A DNA stretch of 43,494 bases from Lentimicrobiaceae bacterium (lineage in GTDB: Bacteria > Bacteroidota > Bacteroidia > Bacteroidales > UBA4417): positions 1-43,494 of the forward strand of contig JAQVEX010000017.1 of assembly GCA_028697555.1 (NCBI GenBank), given 5' to 3'. Positions 1 to 6,588 of this stretch are shown here, piece after piece. Both the position numbers and the translations under genes were made by a program. The stretch's first letter is position 1. Each line of letters begins with the position of its first letter. A model generated the notes under the pieces. It did not search any database. It saw nothing but the letters and a program-made list of their open reading frames with translations, and was not told the DNA's origin.

Positions 1-7
1 CAAGATA

Positions 8-373
8 ATGGCTAAGCATAACATACTTGGCGAAAAAGGCGAAGATATTGCCGTTGACTATTTGCAGCAGAAAGGATATTTGATTTTATTCAGAAATTGG
101 CGATACAAGCACTACGAAATTGATATTATTGCCACCGACAAAGCCACTTTGGTTATTGTAGAAGTCAAAACCCGCTCAACATCAGCTTTTGGCGAACCGG
201 AGTTTTTTGTAGATTTGAAAAAGCAAAATAGACTTATAGAAGCAACCGAAGCTTTTATTGAACAAACAAACTATCACGGCGAAACCCGCTTCGATGTTGT
301 AGCAATTACGCTAAACAAGGGCTCAAAACCAACTATAAATCATATAATAGATGCGTTTATTCCGTTGGGGTGA
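8..373 (+). CDS. YraN/UPF0102 family endonuclease-like protein
   Basis: A 121-residue protein of the usual length for the YraN (UPF0102) family, which has a restriction-endonuclease-like (PD-(D/E)XK) fold. The N-terminus carries GEKGEDIAVDYLQQKGY and is followed by NWRYKHYEIDIIATD, then VIVEVKTRS. Glu38/Asp40 and the E-V-K of the third strand fit the family's conserved acidic/lysine core. No signal peptide is present, so it is cytosolic. The cellular role of the family is not firmly known; a link to DNA processing or repair is inference. The ATG at 8 is close to the window edge, so the gene may continue an operon from the left. Its TGA stop (371-373) is also the first three bases of the heptamer array that follows. 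Confidence 0.9.
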   Translation: MAKHNILGEKGEDIAVDYLQQKGYLILFRNWRYKHYEIDIIATDKATLVIVEVKTRSTSAFGEPEFFVDLKKQNRLIEATEAFIEQTNYHGETRFDVVAITLNKGSKPTINHIIDAFIPLG

Positions 374-490
374 TGGGTGATGGGTGATGAGTGATGGGTG
401 ATGAGTATTTTAACTCATAACTCATAACTCATAACTCCTAAATTCTAACTTCTAACCCACCGACCACCCATCACCGACCACCATTCACCG
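371..490. repeat. Heptameric short tandem repeat array (period 7)
   Basis: Nearly the whole yraN-sigma gap shows a 7-bp period. From 371 there are five units TGATGGG/TGATGAG, the first containing the yraN stop codon. After a short A/T stretch come units AACTCAT (three copies from 412), AACTCCT and AACTTCT, then units of the type ACCGACC, ACCCATC and ACCATTC up to about 486. The last group is roughly the reverse complement of the first, so a transcript could fold into a long imperfect hairpin with the AACTCAT units in its loop. Confidence 0.85.
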
Positions 491-524
491 CAATTTAATT
501 GCTAAATTCGTAGGAAAAATTCAG

Positions 525-532
525 TAATTTTG
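525..532 (+). promoter_or_regulatory. Bacteroidota -7 promoter element of the ECF sigma operon
   Basis: TAATTTTG fits the TAnnTTTG -7 consensus of Bacteroidota and lies 11 bp before the ATG at 544. A TTG at 499-501 is a weak -33 candidate because its spacing (23 bp) is longer than usual. Confidence 0.5.
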
Positions 533-543
533 TCAAATAGAAT

Positions 544-1089
544 ATGAACGACAAAGAACTAATACAAAAAGTAGTTTCAGGCGATATGCAGGCTTTTAAA
601 CTATTGGTAGAGAGGCATCAAGAAATGGTGTTTCGCGTTGCTATTGGTTTTGTTCATTCAAAGGAGGATGCCGAAGATTTAACGCAGGACATTTTTATTA
701 AAGTGTACGATTCGTTAAAAACTTTCAGGCAAGATTCCGAATTTTCTACTTGGTTATACCGAATAACCGTAAATTACAGTATAAACCACATCAGAAAAAA
801 TAAGAAAAACTCTCTATTGGATTCGTTGGAAACTATATTTAACAAAGTTTCGCCCGACAAAACACCGATTGAAGAAGTTGAGGAAAAAGAAAGAGATTTG
901 AGAATAAAAAATGCAATAGACAAACTGAATCCGAGGCAGCGTACGGCATTTGTATTGAGTAATTATGAGGAACTTTCGCAAAAAGAAATAGCAACAATTA
1001 TGAAAACATCCGAAGGTGCTGTTGAGCAGTTATTGCAACGAGCTAAAGCTAAATTGAGAGAAATTTTAACACCAAACGTAGGAAAATAA
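544..1089 (+). CDS. ECF-type RNA polymerase sigma factor
   Basis: A 181-residue sigma-70 family factor of extracytoplasmic-function size. Region 2 spans about residues 10-85, with DAEDLTQDIFIKVYDSL (region 2.2) and FSTWLYRITVNYSINHIRK (regions 2.3-2.4). A charged linker holds region 4 at about 120-176, with LNPRQRTAFVLSNYEELSQK and a helix-turn-helix ending in EGAVEQLLQRAKAKLRE. It should direct RNA polymerase to a small envelope-stress regulon. The next gene codes for a small one-pass membrane protein, the usual place for an anti-sigma factor, and the two genes after it encode secreted or anchored envelope proteins. Self-activation is common in such loci but no repeated promoter was identified here. 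Confidence 0.93.
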   Translation: MNDKELIQKVVSGDMQAFKLLVERHQEMVFRVAIGFVHSKEDAEDLTQDIFIKVYDSLKTFRQDSEFSTWLYRITVNYSINHIRKNKKNSLLDSLETIFNKVSPDKTPIEEVEEKERDLRIKNAIDKLNPRQRTAFVLSNYEELSQKEIATIMKTSEGAVEQLLQRAKAKLREILTPNVGK

Positions 1090-1127
1090 ATATATTATTG
1101 TCTAATACATTAAACAGCAAATATAAA

Positions 1128-1427
1128 ATGAAAGTAGATAAATACATAAACGATTTTATAGATAGGCAAAAAGATATTAAGCCTAATCCTTTTCTATCTA
1201 CTAGGATAATGGCAAAAATTGAAGATAGCACATCAGCGCAACCTGTTTTTAAAAAAGCAGGCTTTTGGCAAGCGGCGGCTGTTGCCGTTAGTATAATTTC
1301 TGTCGTGATTTCGGGAGTTTTTATCGGAAACACCCTTAGTGTCGACACTCAGTACAGCAATGTTATAAACATAAATGACAGACAAATAGAAAACTTAAAC
1401 CTATATCAATTCAGCGAAAATGAATAA
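1128..1427 (+). CDS. Small membrane protein, probable anti-sigma factor
   Basis: A 99-residue protein with a charged cytosolic N-terminal part (1-43), one transmembrane helix (about 44-67, FWQAAAVAVSIISVVISGVF) and a short periplasmic tail. A TTG 30 bp upstream is in frame, but the ATG at 1128 is preferred because MKVDKYINDFIDRQ reads as a normal start. No known anti-sigma domain was recognised. The role is inferred from position, directly after an ECF sigma gene and overlapping the next gene by 8 bp, and from topology. The N-terminal segment is short compared with ZAS-type anti-sigma factors and has no zinc-binding Cys/His motif. Confidence 0.65.
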   Translation: MKVDKYINDFIDRQKDIKPNPFLSTRIMAKIEDSTSAQPVFKKAGFWQAAAVAVSIISVVISGVFIGNTLSVDTQYSNVININDRQIENLNLYQFSENE

Positions 1428-1968
1428 GAAGATATTTTTTTGGACAATAGGGCTTTTAGTAATACTGAATCTGAGTGTATTGTTTACAGTTATTTACAAG
1501 AAAAATAACGCAAAGCAAGAGGAGGTTAGTATTGTTTTGAGCGAAGGTGTGCAAAATCCCTTGAACGGACGTTATTTCAGACAGTCGCTAAATTTCAGCG
1601 ACGAGCAAATGGAAGCTTTTCGCGAGGCAAACTACGAATTTCAGCCTAAAGCAAGACAATTGATATGCGAAATGGATACGCTAAAAGCACGACTTTTTGA
1701 CGAACTTAACAAACCCAAACCCGATTCGTTACTTACTATTCAAATTACCGAACACATTGGTAAGCATCATGCCGAGCTTAAGCAAATAACCAACACGTTT
1801 TATTTGAAGCTTAAAGCTGTTTGCACTCCCCAGCAGGCTGAGAGGTTGCAAAGCACGTTTAAGGTATTATACTACGACCAAACAATTGACTGCGAGAATG
1901 ACCGTTGCAATGACAACAGAAGAAACCAAGGACGCGGATATCGTTATCAGAATAGAATAAATAATTAA
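1420..1968 (+). CDS. Spy/CpxP-like periplasmic stress protein, membrane anchored
   Basis: A 182-residue protein with an N-terminal hydrophobic helix (about 6-26) that acts as an anchor or uncleaved signal, followed by a helical, charged periplasmic part. NFSDEQMEAFREANYEFQPKARQL, interrupted here only for description, and the later CTPQQAERLQSTF segment have the spacing and LT/CT-PxQ character of the Spy/CpxP/heavy-metal-resistance (CnrX-like) fold. Such proteins bind misfolded periplasmic proteins or metal ions. Two Cys near the C-terminus (DCENDRC) and a basic Arg/Asn tail are unusual. It overlaps the putative anti-sigma gene by 8 bp and is therefore translationally coupled. In CnrX-type systems a protein of this fold controls an anti-sigma factor, so a sensor role is possible but not shown. 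Confidence 0.7.
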   Translation: MNKKIFFWTIGLLVILNLSVLFTVIYKKNNAKQEEVSIVLSEGVQNPLNGRYFRQSLNFSDEQMEAFREANYEFQPKARQLICEMDTLKARLFDELNKPKPDSLLTIQITEHIGKHHAELKQITNTFYLKLKAVCTPQQAERLQSTFKVLYYDQTIDCENDRCNDNRRNQGRGYRYQNRINN

Positions 1969-1995
1969 TTAAATAACTAATAAAACTAATAAACT

Positions 1996-2391
1996 ATGAA
2001 AACAAGAATTTTAATTATTACAGTACTGTTATTTGCTTTTTACGGAGCAACAACAGCACAAGTTAAAAGCGAAACCGAAACCAACACAACTCAAACTGTA
2101 AAAGAGCGTCCCAATTTTGTGGATAAAGACAACAACGGCGTTTGCGATAATTTTGAGAAAGGCATGCCTAGAAATCCTAATGCTAATGGCAAGGTAGCTC
2201 TTAAAGATGGTAGCGGTAGAAAAACCGGAAAAGGAATGAAAATGAGAATGCGTAGAAATGCCAATGTAAAAAGAGATTTTGTCGATGAGAATAACAATGG
2301 TGTTTGCGATAACTTTGAAAAAGGAACACCAAGAAATCCGAAAGCAACGGGCAAGAAAGACGTTAGAAATTACAGAAATAGGAATAAATAG
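1996..2391 (+). CDS. Small secreted basic protein with two EF-hand-like loops
   Basis: A 131-residue protein with a signal peptide (about 1-21, ending ATTAQ) and two near-identical segments of about 25 residues, FVDKDNNGVCDNFEKGMPRN and FVDENNNGVCDNFEKGTPRN. Residues 43-54 and 97-108 match the 12-residue EF-hand loop (Asp1, Asp/Asn3, Asn5, Gly6, Asp9, Glu12), but with Cys at position 8, where a branched aliphatic residue is normal. The linker is very basic (KGMKMRMRRNANVKR). It most likely binds Ca2+ or another divalent cation in the periplasm, perhaps with a Cys-Cys pair between repeats; both points are inference. It lies 27 bp after the Spy-like gene and is probably in the same sigma-controlled operon. 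The TAG stop is followed at once by a heptamer array. Confidence 0.75.
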   Translation: MKTRILIITVLLFAFYGATTAQVKSETETNTTQTVKERPNFVDKDNNGVCDNFEKGMPRNPNANGKVALKDGSGRKTGKGMKMRMRRNANVKRDFVDENNNGVCDNFEKGTPRNPKATGKKDVRNYRNRNK

Positions 2392-2566
2392 TGATTGGTG
2401 GTTGGTGATCGGTGATGGGTGATGAGTGGTGAGTGTTGCGGGTTACGGGTTGCGTGTTGCGTGTTGCGTGTTGCGTGTTGCGGGGTACGAGGCAATTATC
2501 AATTAACCCCGAAGTTTCGGGGTACATCGTTAATTGACACACTCATCACTCACCACCGCCAGTGGC
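2392..2566. repeat. Heptameric tandem repeat array with embedded hairpin
   Basis: Starting at the base after the TAG stop, about 15 consecutive heptamers run in phase: TGATTGG, TGGTTGG, TGATCGG, TGATGGG, TGATGAG, TGGTGAG, TGTTGCG, GGTTACG, GGTTGCG, four TGTTGCG and GGGTACG. After AGGCAAT and TATCAAT comes a perfect hairpin at 2507-2522 (CCCCGAA, GT, TTCGGGG), itself flanked by AATTAA and TTAATT. The array then returns to words such as ACTCATC and ACTCACC, the reverse complements of the opening words, so the two halves can pair. Confidence 0.85.
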
Positions 2567-2580
2567 TAAATTAAGTACAA

Positions 2581-2647
2581 AAAGGTGCGTAGCACCGTAC
2601 AATTTATAGCATAAATTATAAATATTAGCCAAAGGTGCGTAGCACCG
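2581..2647. repeat. Two copies of a 17-bp palindromic repeat
   Basis: The 17-mer AAAGGTGCGTAGCACCG occurs at 2581-2597 and again at 2631-2647, exactly 50 bp apart. Its core GGTGC-GTA-GCACC is a small hairpin. The A/T-rich spacer contains GTACAATTTATAG, which also occurs at 5609-5620 in another intergenic gap, where it is followed by CCACGTCATATT. Confidence 0.8.
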
Positions 2648-2660
2648 CACCATAATTTGT

Positions 2661-2766
2661 AAAGTGTGCCAGCAAACTCGTAACTCGAAACTCATTTGCT
2701 GGCGCGCTTTTGTAAAGCGTGTCAGTAAGCCGACTCCTAACTCAGAACTCCAGACTCAGAACTAGC
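2661..2766. repeat. Hairpin with heptamers in its loop, plus further heptamers
   Basis: AAAGTGTGCCAGCAAA (2661-2676) pairs with TTTGCTGGCGCGCTTT (2695-2710), using G-T pairs at two places. The 18-nt loop is made of in-phase units of the AACTCGT/AACTCGA/AACTCAT family. From about 2730 a second run follows (GACTCCT, AACTCAG, AACTCCA, GACTCAG, AACTAGC, CAACAGC). Together with the two elements before it, this fills the 474-bp gap 2392-2865; no small gene was seen there. Confidence 0.7.
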
Positions 2767-2832
2767 CAACAGCTATATTGTTAAATAAACCATAAATTTT
2801 TCGTTTGTTTACCGCAATGTTGATAATGTTCT

Positions 2833-2840
2833 TACATTTG
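2833..2840 (+). promoter_or_regulatory. -7 promoter element of the BASS transporter gene
   Basis: TACATTTG is an exact TAnnTTTG match 25 bp before the ATG at 2866. A TTTG at 2804-2807 is too far upstream (25-bp spacing) to be a convincing -33 element. Confidence 0.5.
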
Positions 2841-2865
2841 CACAAAAAATAAACAAACGTAGCCA

Positions 2866-3792
2866 ATGCAAACATCTTTTATTGACATATTGATTAACGC
2901 AGTATTGGCAATAATAATGTTTGGTATTGGTCTTTCGCTTAAGGCTTCCAACTTTGTTAGTATTGCTAGAAAGCCCAAAGTTTTTTTGATAGGCATGACA
3001 ATGAAGATGGTATTCTTACCCATGTTGGCATTTGCCTTATGCTTACTAACAAACTTATCTCCCGAAATAAAAGTCGGAATTGTTGTATTGTCGGTATGTC
3101 CGGGTGGTACAACTTCAAATCTGATAACGTACCTAATGGACGGAAACACCGAGCTTTCTATTGCACTAACAACGGTAAACAGTTTTTTAGCAATGATAAC
3201 CATTCCGCTCATTGTAAACCTCACTCTCTTGTTCTTTTTGGGCAGTCAAACATCGCTACATTTACCACTTGCAAAAACGACTCTGCAAATATTTTACATA
3301 ATAATTATTCCGGCAGGAACAGGAGTAATATTAAACAATAAATTTCCCGAATTTACATCAAAATTAAATAAGCAATATCATTTACGAACTTTACCACAAA
3401 TTAAGTTTAACATACTAAAATTGATAACCACCATACTTTTAGCTGTTGTCTTTTTTATAAAGATATTTGCTAACGAAAGCTCGGGTGGAGCGGGCTTGGT
3501 AGCCAACGACTTTAAAACTATACTTCCGGTATTGATAGTCTTTAATATTGTAGGCTTGTTTGCAGGATATTTTTCCATACTTCCGTTTGGTTCAAAAAAA
3601 GATGCTATGACCGTGGGTATAGAAGTCGGGCTGATAAACACCACGCTTGCCTTTCTGATAGCAGGCACATTTTTGCAGAATGCGGAAATGCAGAAACCTG
3701 CTTTAATATACGCGTTTTTCTCGTTTTGGACTTCGCTTTTGTTTGCTTACGTGGTAAGACGTATGGCAAAAATAAGCAGCAATAAATCTTAA
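2866..3792 (+). CDS. Bile acid:sodium symporter (BASS) family transporter
   Basis: A 308-residue integral membrane protein with about nine or ten hydrophobic helices, the normal size for the BASS/SBF family. The family signature region is visible around residues 75-105 (VVLSVCPGGTTSNLITYLMD), where the broken helix and the G-G-x-x-S-N segment bind Na+ and substrate in characterised homologues. It should use the sodium gradient to import an organic anion; bacterial members carry bile acids, pantoate or 2-keto acids, and the substrate here cannot be told. It has its own promoter and ends only 9 bp before the 3' end of the convergent cupin gene. Confidence 0.9.
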   Translation: MQTSFIDILINAVLAIIMFGIGLSLKASNFVSIARKPKVFLIGMTMKMVFLPMLAFALCLLTNLSPEIKVGIVVLSVCPGGTTSNLITYLMDGNTELSIALTTVNSFLAMITIPLIVNLTLLFFLGSQTSLHLPLAKTTLQIFYIIIIPAGTGVILNNKFPEFTSKLNKQYHLRTLPQIKFNILKLITTILLAVVFFIKIFANESSGGAGLVANDFKTILPVLIVFNIVGLFAGYFSILPFGSKKDAMTVGIEVGLINTTLAFLIAGTFLQNAEMQKPALIYAFFSFWTSLLFAYVVRRMAKISSNKS

Positions 3793-3801
3793 AATTAATT
3801 A

Positions 3802-4119
3802 TTAATAAAACACTGCCAACCAAATGGCTTCAGGCTCTTTTGATGTACGAGCGACGCGGTGTTTCACCTCCTTTTCGATATTGATATAATCGCCGGCTTT
3901 TAAATCCACAATATTTCTGTCCGCAAATTCAATTTTAGCCTCACCCTGAAGTAAAAACACAAGTTCGTTTTCTTCCTGACAATACCAAAATCCGTTTTTG
4001 CTTGTGTGTCCGCTCGAAATAATTCGCTCTACTCGCAGCGATTTGGTTTTCAATATGTTTTCAACAAATTCGTCTTTCTTATCCCATATAGGCAAAGTGT
4101 ATAAGTTTTCGGGTTTCAT
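3802..4119 (-). CDS. Small single-domain cupin protein
   Basis: A protein of about 105 residues forming one conserved beta-barrel cupin. FWYCQEENELVFLLQGEAKI covers motif 1 and LKAGDYINIEKEVKHRVA covers motif 2. The motif 1 His residues are replaced (Q, E, E remain) and only the last His of motif 2 is clear, so metal binding is uncertain. An in-frame ATG at 4140 would add seven residues; the ATG at 4119 (MKPENLYTLPIWDKKDE) is preferred as the more typical start. It sits 39 bp behind the MATE gene on the same strand and is probably cotranscribed with it. Similar proteins are common in bacteria, but no substrate is established. Confidence 0.8.
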   Translation of the reverse strand: MKPENLYTLPIWDKKDEFVENILKTKSLRVERIISSGHTSKNGFWYCQEENELVFLLQGEAKIEFADRNIVDLKAGDYINIEKEVKHRVARTSKEPEAIWLAVFY

Positions 4120-4158
4120 AAGTCTAATTTTTAGGTTCAATTCAATAATATTATCAGT

Positions 4159-5487
4159 CTATATTTTTTTCTTCTGCCAATTTACAAATTTCAAATACAA
4201 TACAGCCCCGACTCCAAGCAGTAAAGCATATACAACTTCTGCTAACCATACAATATGAATTTCGGCAGCAATAACCTGACTGCTCACGTATATATATAGC
4301 AAATAAAATACCAAGACCACTAACTCAATGATCAAAGCCGAAGTTGTGTTTCCCGTACCCGAAACAGCATCGAAAAAGATGTACGAACCACACGCCAGAA
4401 CAGTTGCTGCACACACTACATAAATCGTAGAAACAGATGCTTGCACAAGCATTGTGTCGTTGGTATAAATTGAGGCGATAACTTGCGGCAAGAAAATGCA
4501 AAGCAAAATCATTGGCAATGCAGTTAGCATACTAAGTTTTAAGGTTTTAAACAAAGTTGGCTTAATATCCGAATATCTGTTTTCTCCAATTAGTCGGCTT
4601 GTAAGCGTGTTGGCAGTCGCACTGTAAGCAAAAACAGGTATCAGTAGCAGCATATTAACACTACGTACAATGCTAGAAATAGCAATAGGAAGTTCGCCCA
4701 TGCTCTCTATCATAACGAAAAACGCAAACCAAGTTCCGAAAGAAAACAACCGTTGCAGCATGGTAGGAAACGAAACCCTTAATATGGATTTCATCAGCTT
4801 GCTTTTTAAAGCCTTAAACCTGTACATGGCATATTCTTTTACAGGCAATTTTATCAAGGTATAAATAGTAAAGAAAATAAGTGCCGATGCTTCTGCACAA
4901 ACCGAAGCTATAGCTGCACCGGATATGCCCATTTTTGGGAAGCCAAAATTGCCGAATATCAAAACGTAATCTAAAAAGATATTTACGACTGCCATTGTAA
5001 GCGTTGTAAATGTAATGATTTTAGTGTTCGATAAGCCAACATACAAAGCTCTGTACAAAAAGTTAAAGCAAACTATCAAAATGCCGTAGTGCCTATATTT
5101 CATAAAGTCCATTGCCAAATGGTATATAGGATCCGATTTAATTATCGTATCCAATAAACTTACAGTAGAAAAACGTAGCAGTAAAAATAAAACCGTGGCA
5201 AGCATTGAGACAAAAAGCAAACCGTGGTCGAAAACTACACCAATTTCGCCGTATCTCTTCTCACCGAATCTTCTTGAAATAATAATCTGAACACCGACGG
5301 CAAAACCCCAAGCCAAGGTTGTGAAAACGTAGTAATAAATTCCGGCAATCATTGAAGCGCCAAGCTCCAACATACCAACGTGTCCTAAAAAAGACGTGTT
5401 AATCAAGGTTATCAGCGTTTGAGCCAAATTCCCGAAAATAATGGGGTAGGCTATACGCCATATTTCTTTATTTGTTACTTGTGGCAT
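4159..5487 (-). CDS. MATE family multidrug/cation antiporter
   Basis: About 442 residues with 12 predicted membrane helices in two halves of similar sequence, each starting with a segment of the type IWRIAYPIIFGNLAQTLITL and SILRVSFPTMLQRLFSFGTW. The family feature GAAIASVCAEASALIFF near residue 190 is also present. It should export cationic drugs or metabolites in exchange for Na+ or H+. The upstream in-frame ATG at 5502 is rejected as the start because it overlaps a good -7 promoter element (5500-5507), which would leave the ATG untranscribed. It is divergent from the glycosyltransferase gene and leads a two-gene unit with the cupin gene. Confidence 0.92.
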   Translation of the reverse strand: MPQVTNKEIWRIAYPIIFGNLAQTLITLINTSFLGHVGMLELGASMIAGIYYYVFTTLAWGFAVGVQIIISRRFGEKRYGEIGVVFDHGLLFVSMLATVLFLLLRFSTVSLLDTIIKSDPIYHLAMDFMKYRHYGILIVCFNFLYRALYVGLSNTKIITFTTLTMAVVNIFLDYVLIFGNFGFPKMGISGAAIASVCAEASALIFFTIYTLIKLPVKEYAMYRFKALKSKLMKSILRVSFPTMLQRLFSFGTWFAFFVMIESMGELPIAISSIVRSVNMLLLIPVFAYSATANTLTSRLIGENRYSDIKPTLFKTLKLSMLTALPMILLCIFLPQVIASIYTNDTMLVQASVSTIYVVCAATVLACGSYIFFDAVSGTGNTTSALIIELVVLVFYLLYIYVSSQVIAAEIHIVWLAEVVYALLLGVGAVLYLKFVNWQKKKI

Positions 5488-5499
5488 AAAATTAAAATG

Positions 5500-5507
5500 C
5501 AAAAGTA
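5500..5507 (-). promoter_or_regulatory. -7 promoter element of the MATE-cupin unit
   Basis: On the minus strand this reads TACTTTTG, an exact TAnnTTTG match ending 12 bp before the ATG at 5487. It supports 5487 rather than 5502 as the translation start. No clear -33 TTTG is seen. The rest of the divergent gap 5488-5694 is A/T-rich and contains no heptamer array. Confidence 0.5.
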
Positions 5508-5694
5508 AAATTTATTCTAATTGTTTTTATCGGTTGCAAAGCCGATTTTGTATGATTTATTAAGATGATAAAACCGCGATGAATTTAAGATTAACAAAAT
5601 CAAAACGGTACAATTTATAGCCACGTCATATTATTAAAATATTAATTTTGGGAATTATTTGTGTAACACGACTAATTTGTAACATCTAAAAATT

Positions 5695-6516
5695 ATGCTA
5701 ACTGTAATAGTTTCGTACTATAAAGCGATAGACAACCTTAAATTAATACTAAAAGCACTTAATTTGCAAAGCTGTAAAGACTTTGAAGTTATAATTTCGG
5801 AAGACGATTTCAACGAAGAAACTATCAATTTTATATCGCAAAATAGGAGCAATTGCAATTTTCCTATTGTCCATGTTTATCAAGATTTTGACAAAGGTTT
5901 TAGGAAAAACGAAATGCTGAATAAATCGGTAATAAAGGCTAAAAACGAAAAAATTGCTTTTATAGACGGCGATTGCATTCCGCACAAACATTTTGTAAAA
6001 AGTTATATCAAGCATATTGAACCCAACTCTATTTGCGAAGGTAGAGCCGTAATGTTAGACGAAAAAACCACAAAATACACTTTGGAAAATCAGACCTTAA
6101 AACGACTCAATTTTAAAAGTCTTATGTGCACGAGTTCTAAAGCCGTAAAGGAAGGAATATATTTCCCGTGCTTTCCCCTTACAATTGCCAAAGGCGGACG
6201 CGGAATTGTCGGTAGAAATTGGGGTGTTACCAAAAGCTCGTTGCTCGCAGTAAACGGTTTCGATATGGATTATGTTCATGCCGGCGTAGGCGAAGACGTT
6301 GATATTGAGTGGCGATTGAAAAAGAACGGTGCAAAGACAATATCGGTGAAGAACAAGGCAATTGTTTATCATCTGTTTCATAAAAAAGTATATTCCGAAG
6401 ATAATGTCGCCAACAACTACAAACTTATGGCTCAAAAGCAAGAAAGCAATAAAATATTTTGTGTCAACGGAATAAATAAGGTAGATTTTGAAGAAAAACA
6501 ACGAAAAAATACCTAA
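5695..6516 (+). CDS. Family 2 glycosyltransferase
   Basis: A 273-residue GT-A fold protein. The N-terminus LTVIVSYYKAIDNLKLILKA is the nucleotide-binding strand-helix, the DxD metal/nucleotide motif is at 91-93 (IAFIDGDCIP), and the acceptor-side GVGEDVDIEWRLKKNG matches the ED motif of galactosyltransferase-type C-terminal domains. It has no membrane helix and probably acts at the inner face of the membrane, adding a sugar to a lipid-linked glycan, LPS core or polysaccharide. Donor and acceptor are not predictable. It is a single gene, divergent from the MATE gene and 72 bp before the zinc exporter gene, which has its own promoter. Confidence 0.88.
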   Translation: MLTVIVSYYKAIDNLKLILKALNLQSCKDFEVIISEDDFNEETINFISQNRSNCNFPIVHVYQDFDKGFRKNEMLNKSVIKAKNEKIAFIDGDCIPHKHFVKSYIKHIEPNSICEGRAVMLDEKTTKYTLENQTLKRLNFKSLMCTSSKAVKEGIYFPCFPLTIAKGGRGIVGRNWGVTKSSLLAVNGFDMDYVHAGVGEDVDIEWRLKKNGAKTISVKNKAIVYHLFHKKVYSEDNVANNYKLMAQKQESNKIFCVNGINKVDFEEKQRKNT

Positions 6517-6548
6517 TTGTAGTGATATTAAAATTTTTGAGTAGTTAG

Positions 6549-6556
6549 TATCTTTG
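6549..6556 (+). promoter_or_regulatory. -7 promoter element of the zinc export gene pair
   Basis: TATCTTTG is an exact TAnnTTTG match 32 bp before the ATG at 6589. No correctly spaced -33 TTTG was found. The two downstream genes are probably transcribed from here. Confidence 0.5.
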
Positions 6557-6588
6557 CTGACTTAAAATTAGCAGTAAAAAGACAAATT

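Noticed and set aside
371..490. CRISPR array or CRISPR-like repeats
   Set aside because: Units are 7 bp, adjacent without unique spacers, and vary in sequence; no cas gene is in the window.
1049..1348. Minus-strand open frame opposite the anti-sigma candidate
   Set aside because: Overlaps two well-supported genes and has no promoter or domain.
2091..2354. Minus-strand repeated open frame opposite the EF-hand gene
   Set aside because: Its internal repeat is simply the antisense of the two EF-hand segments.
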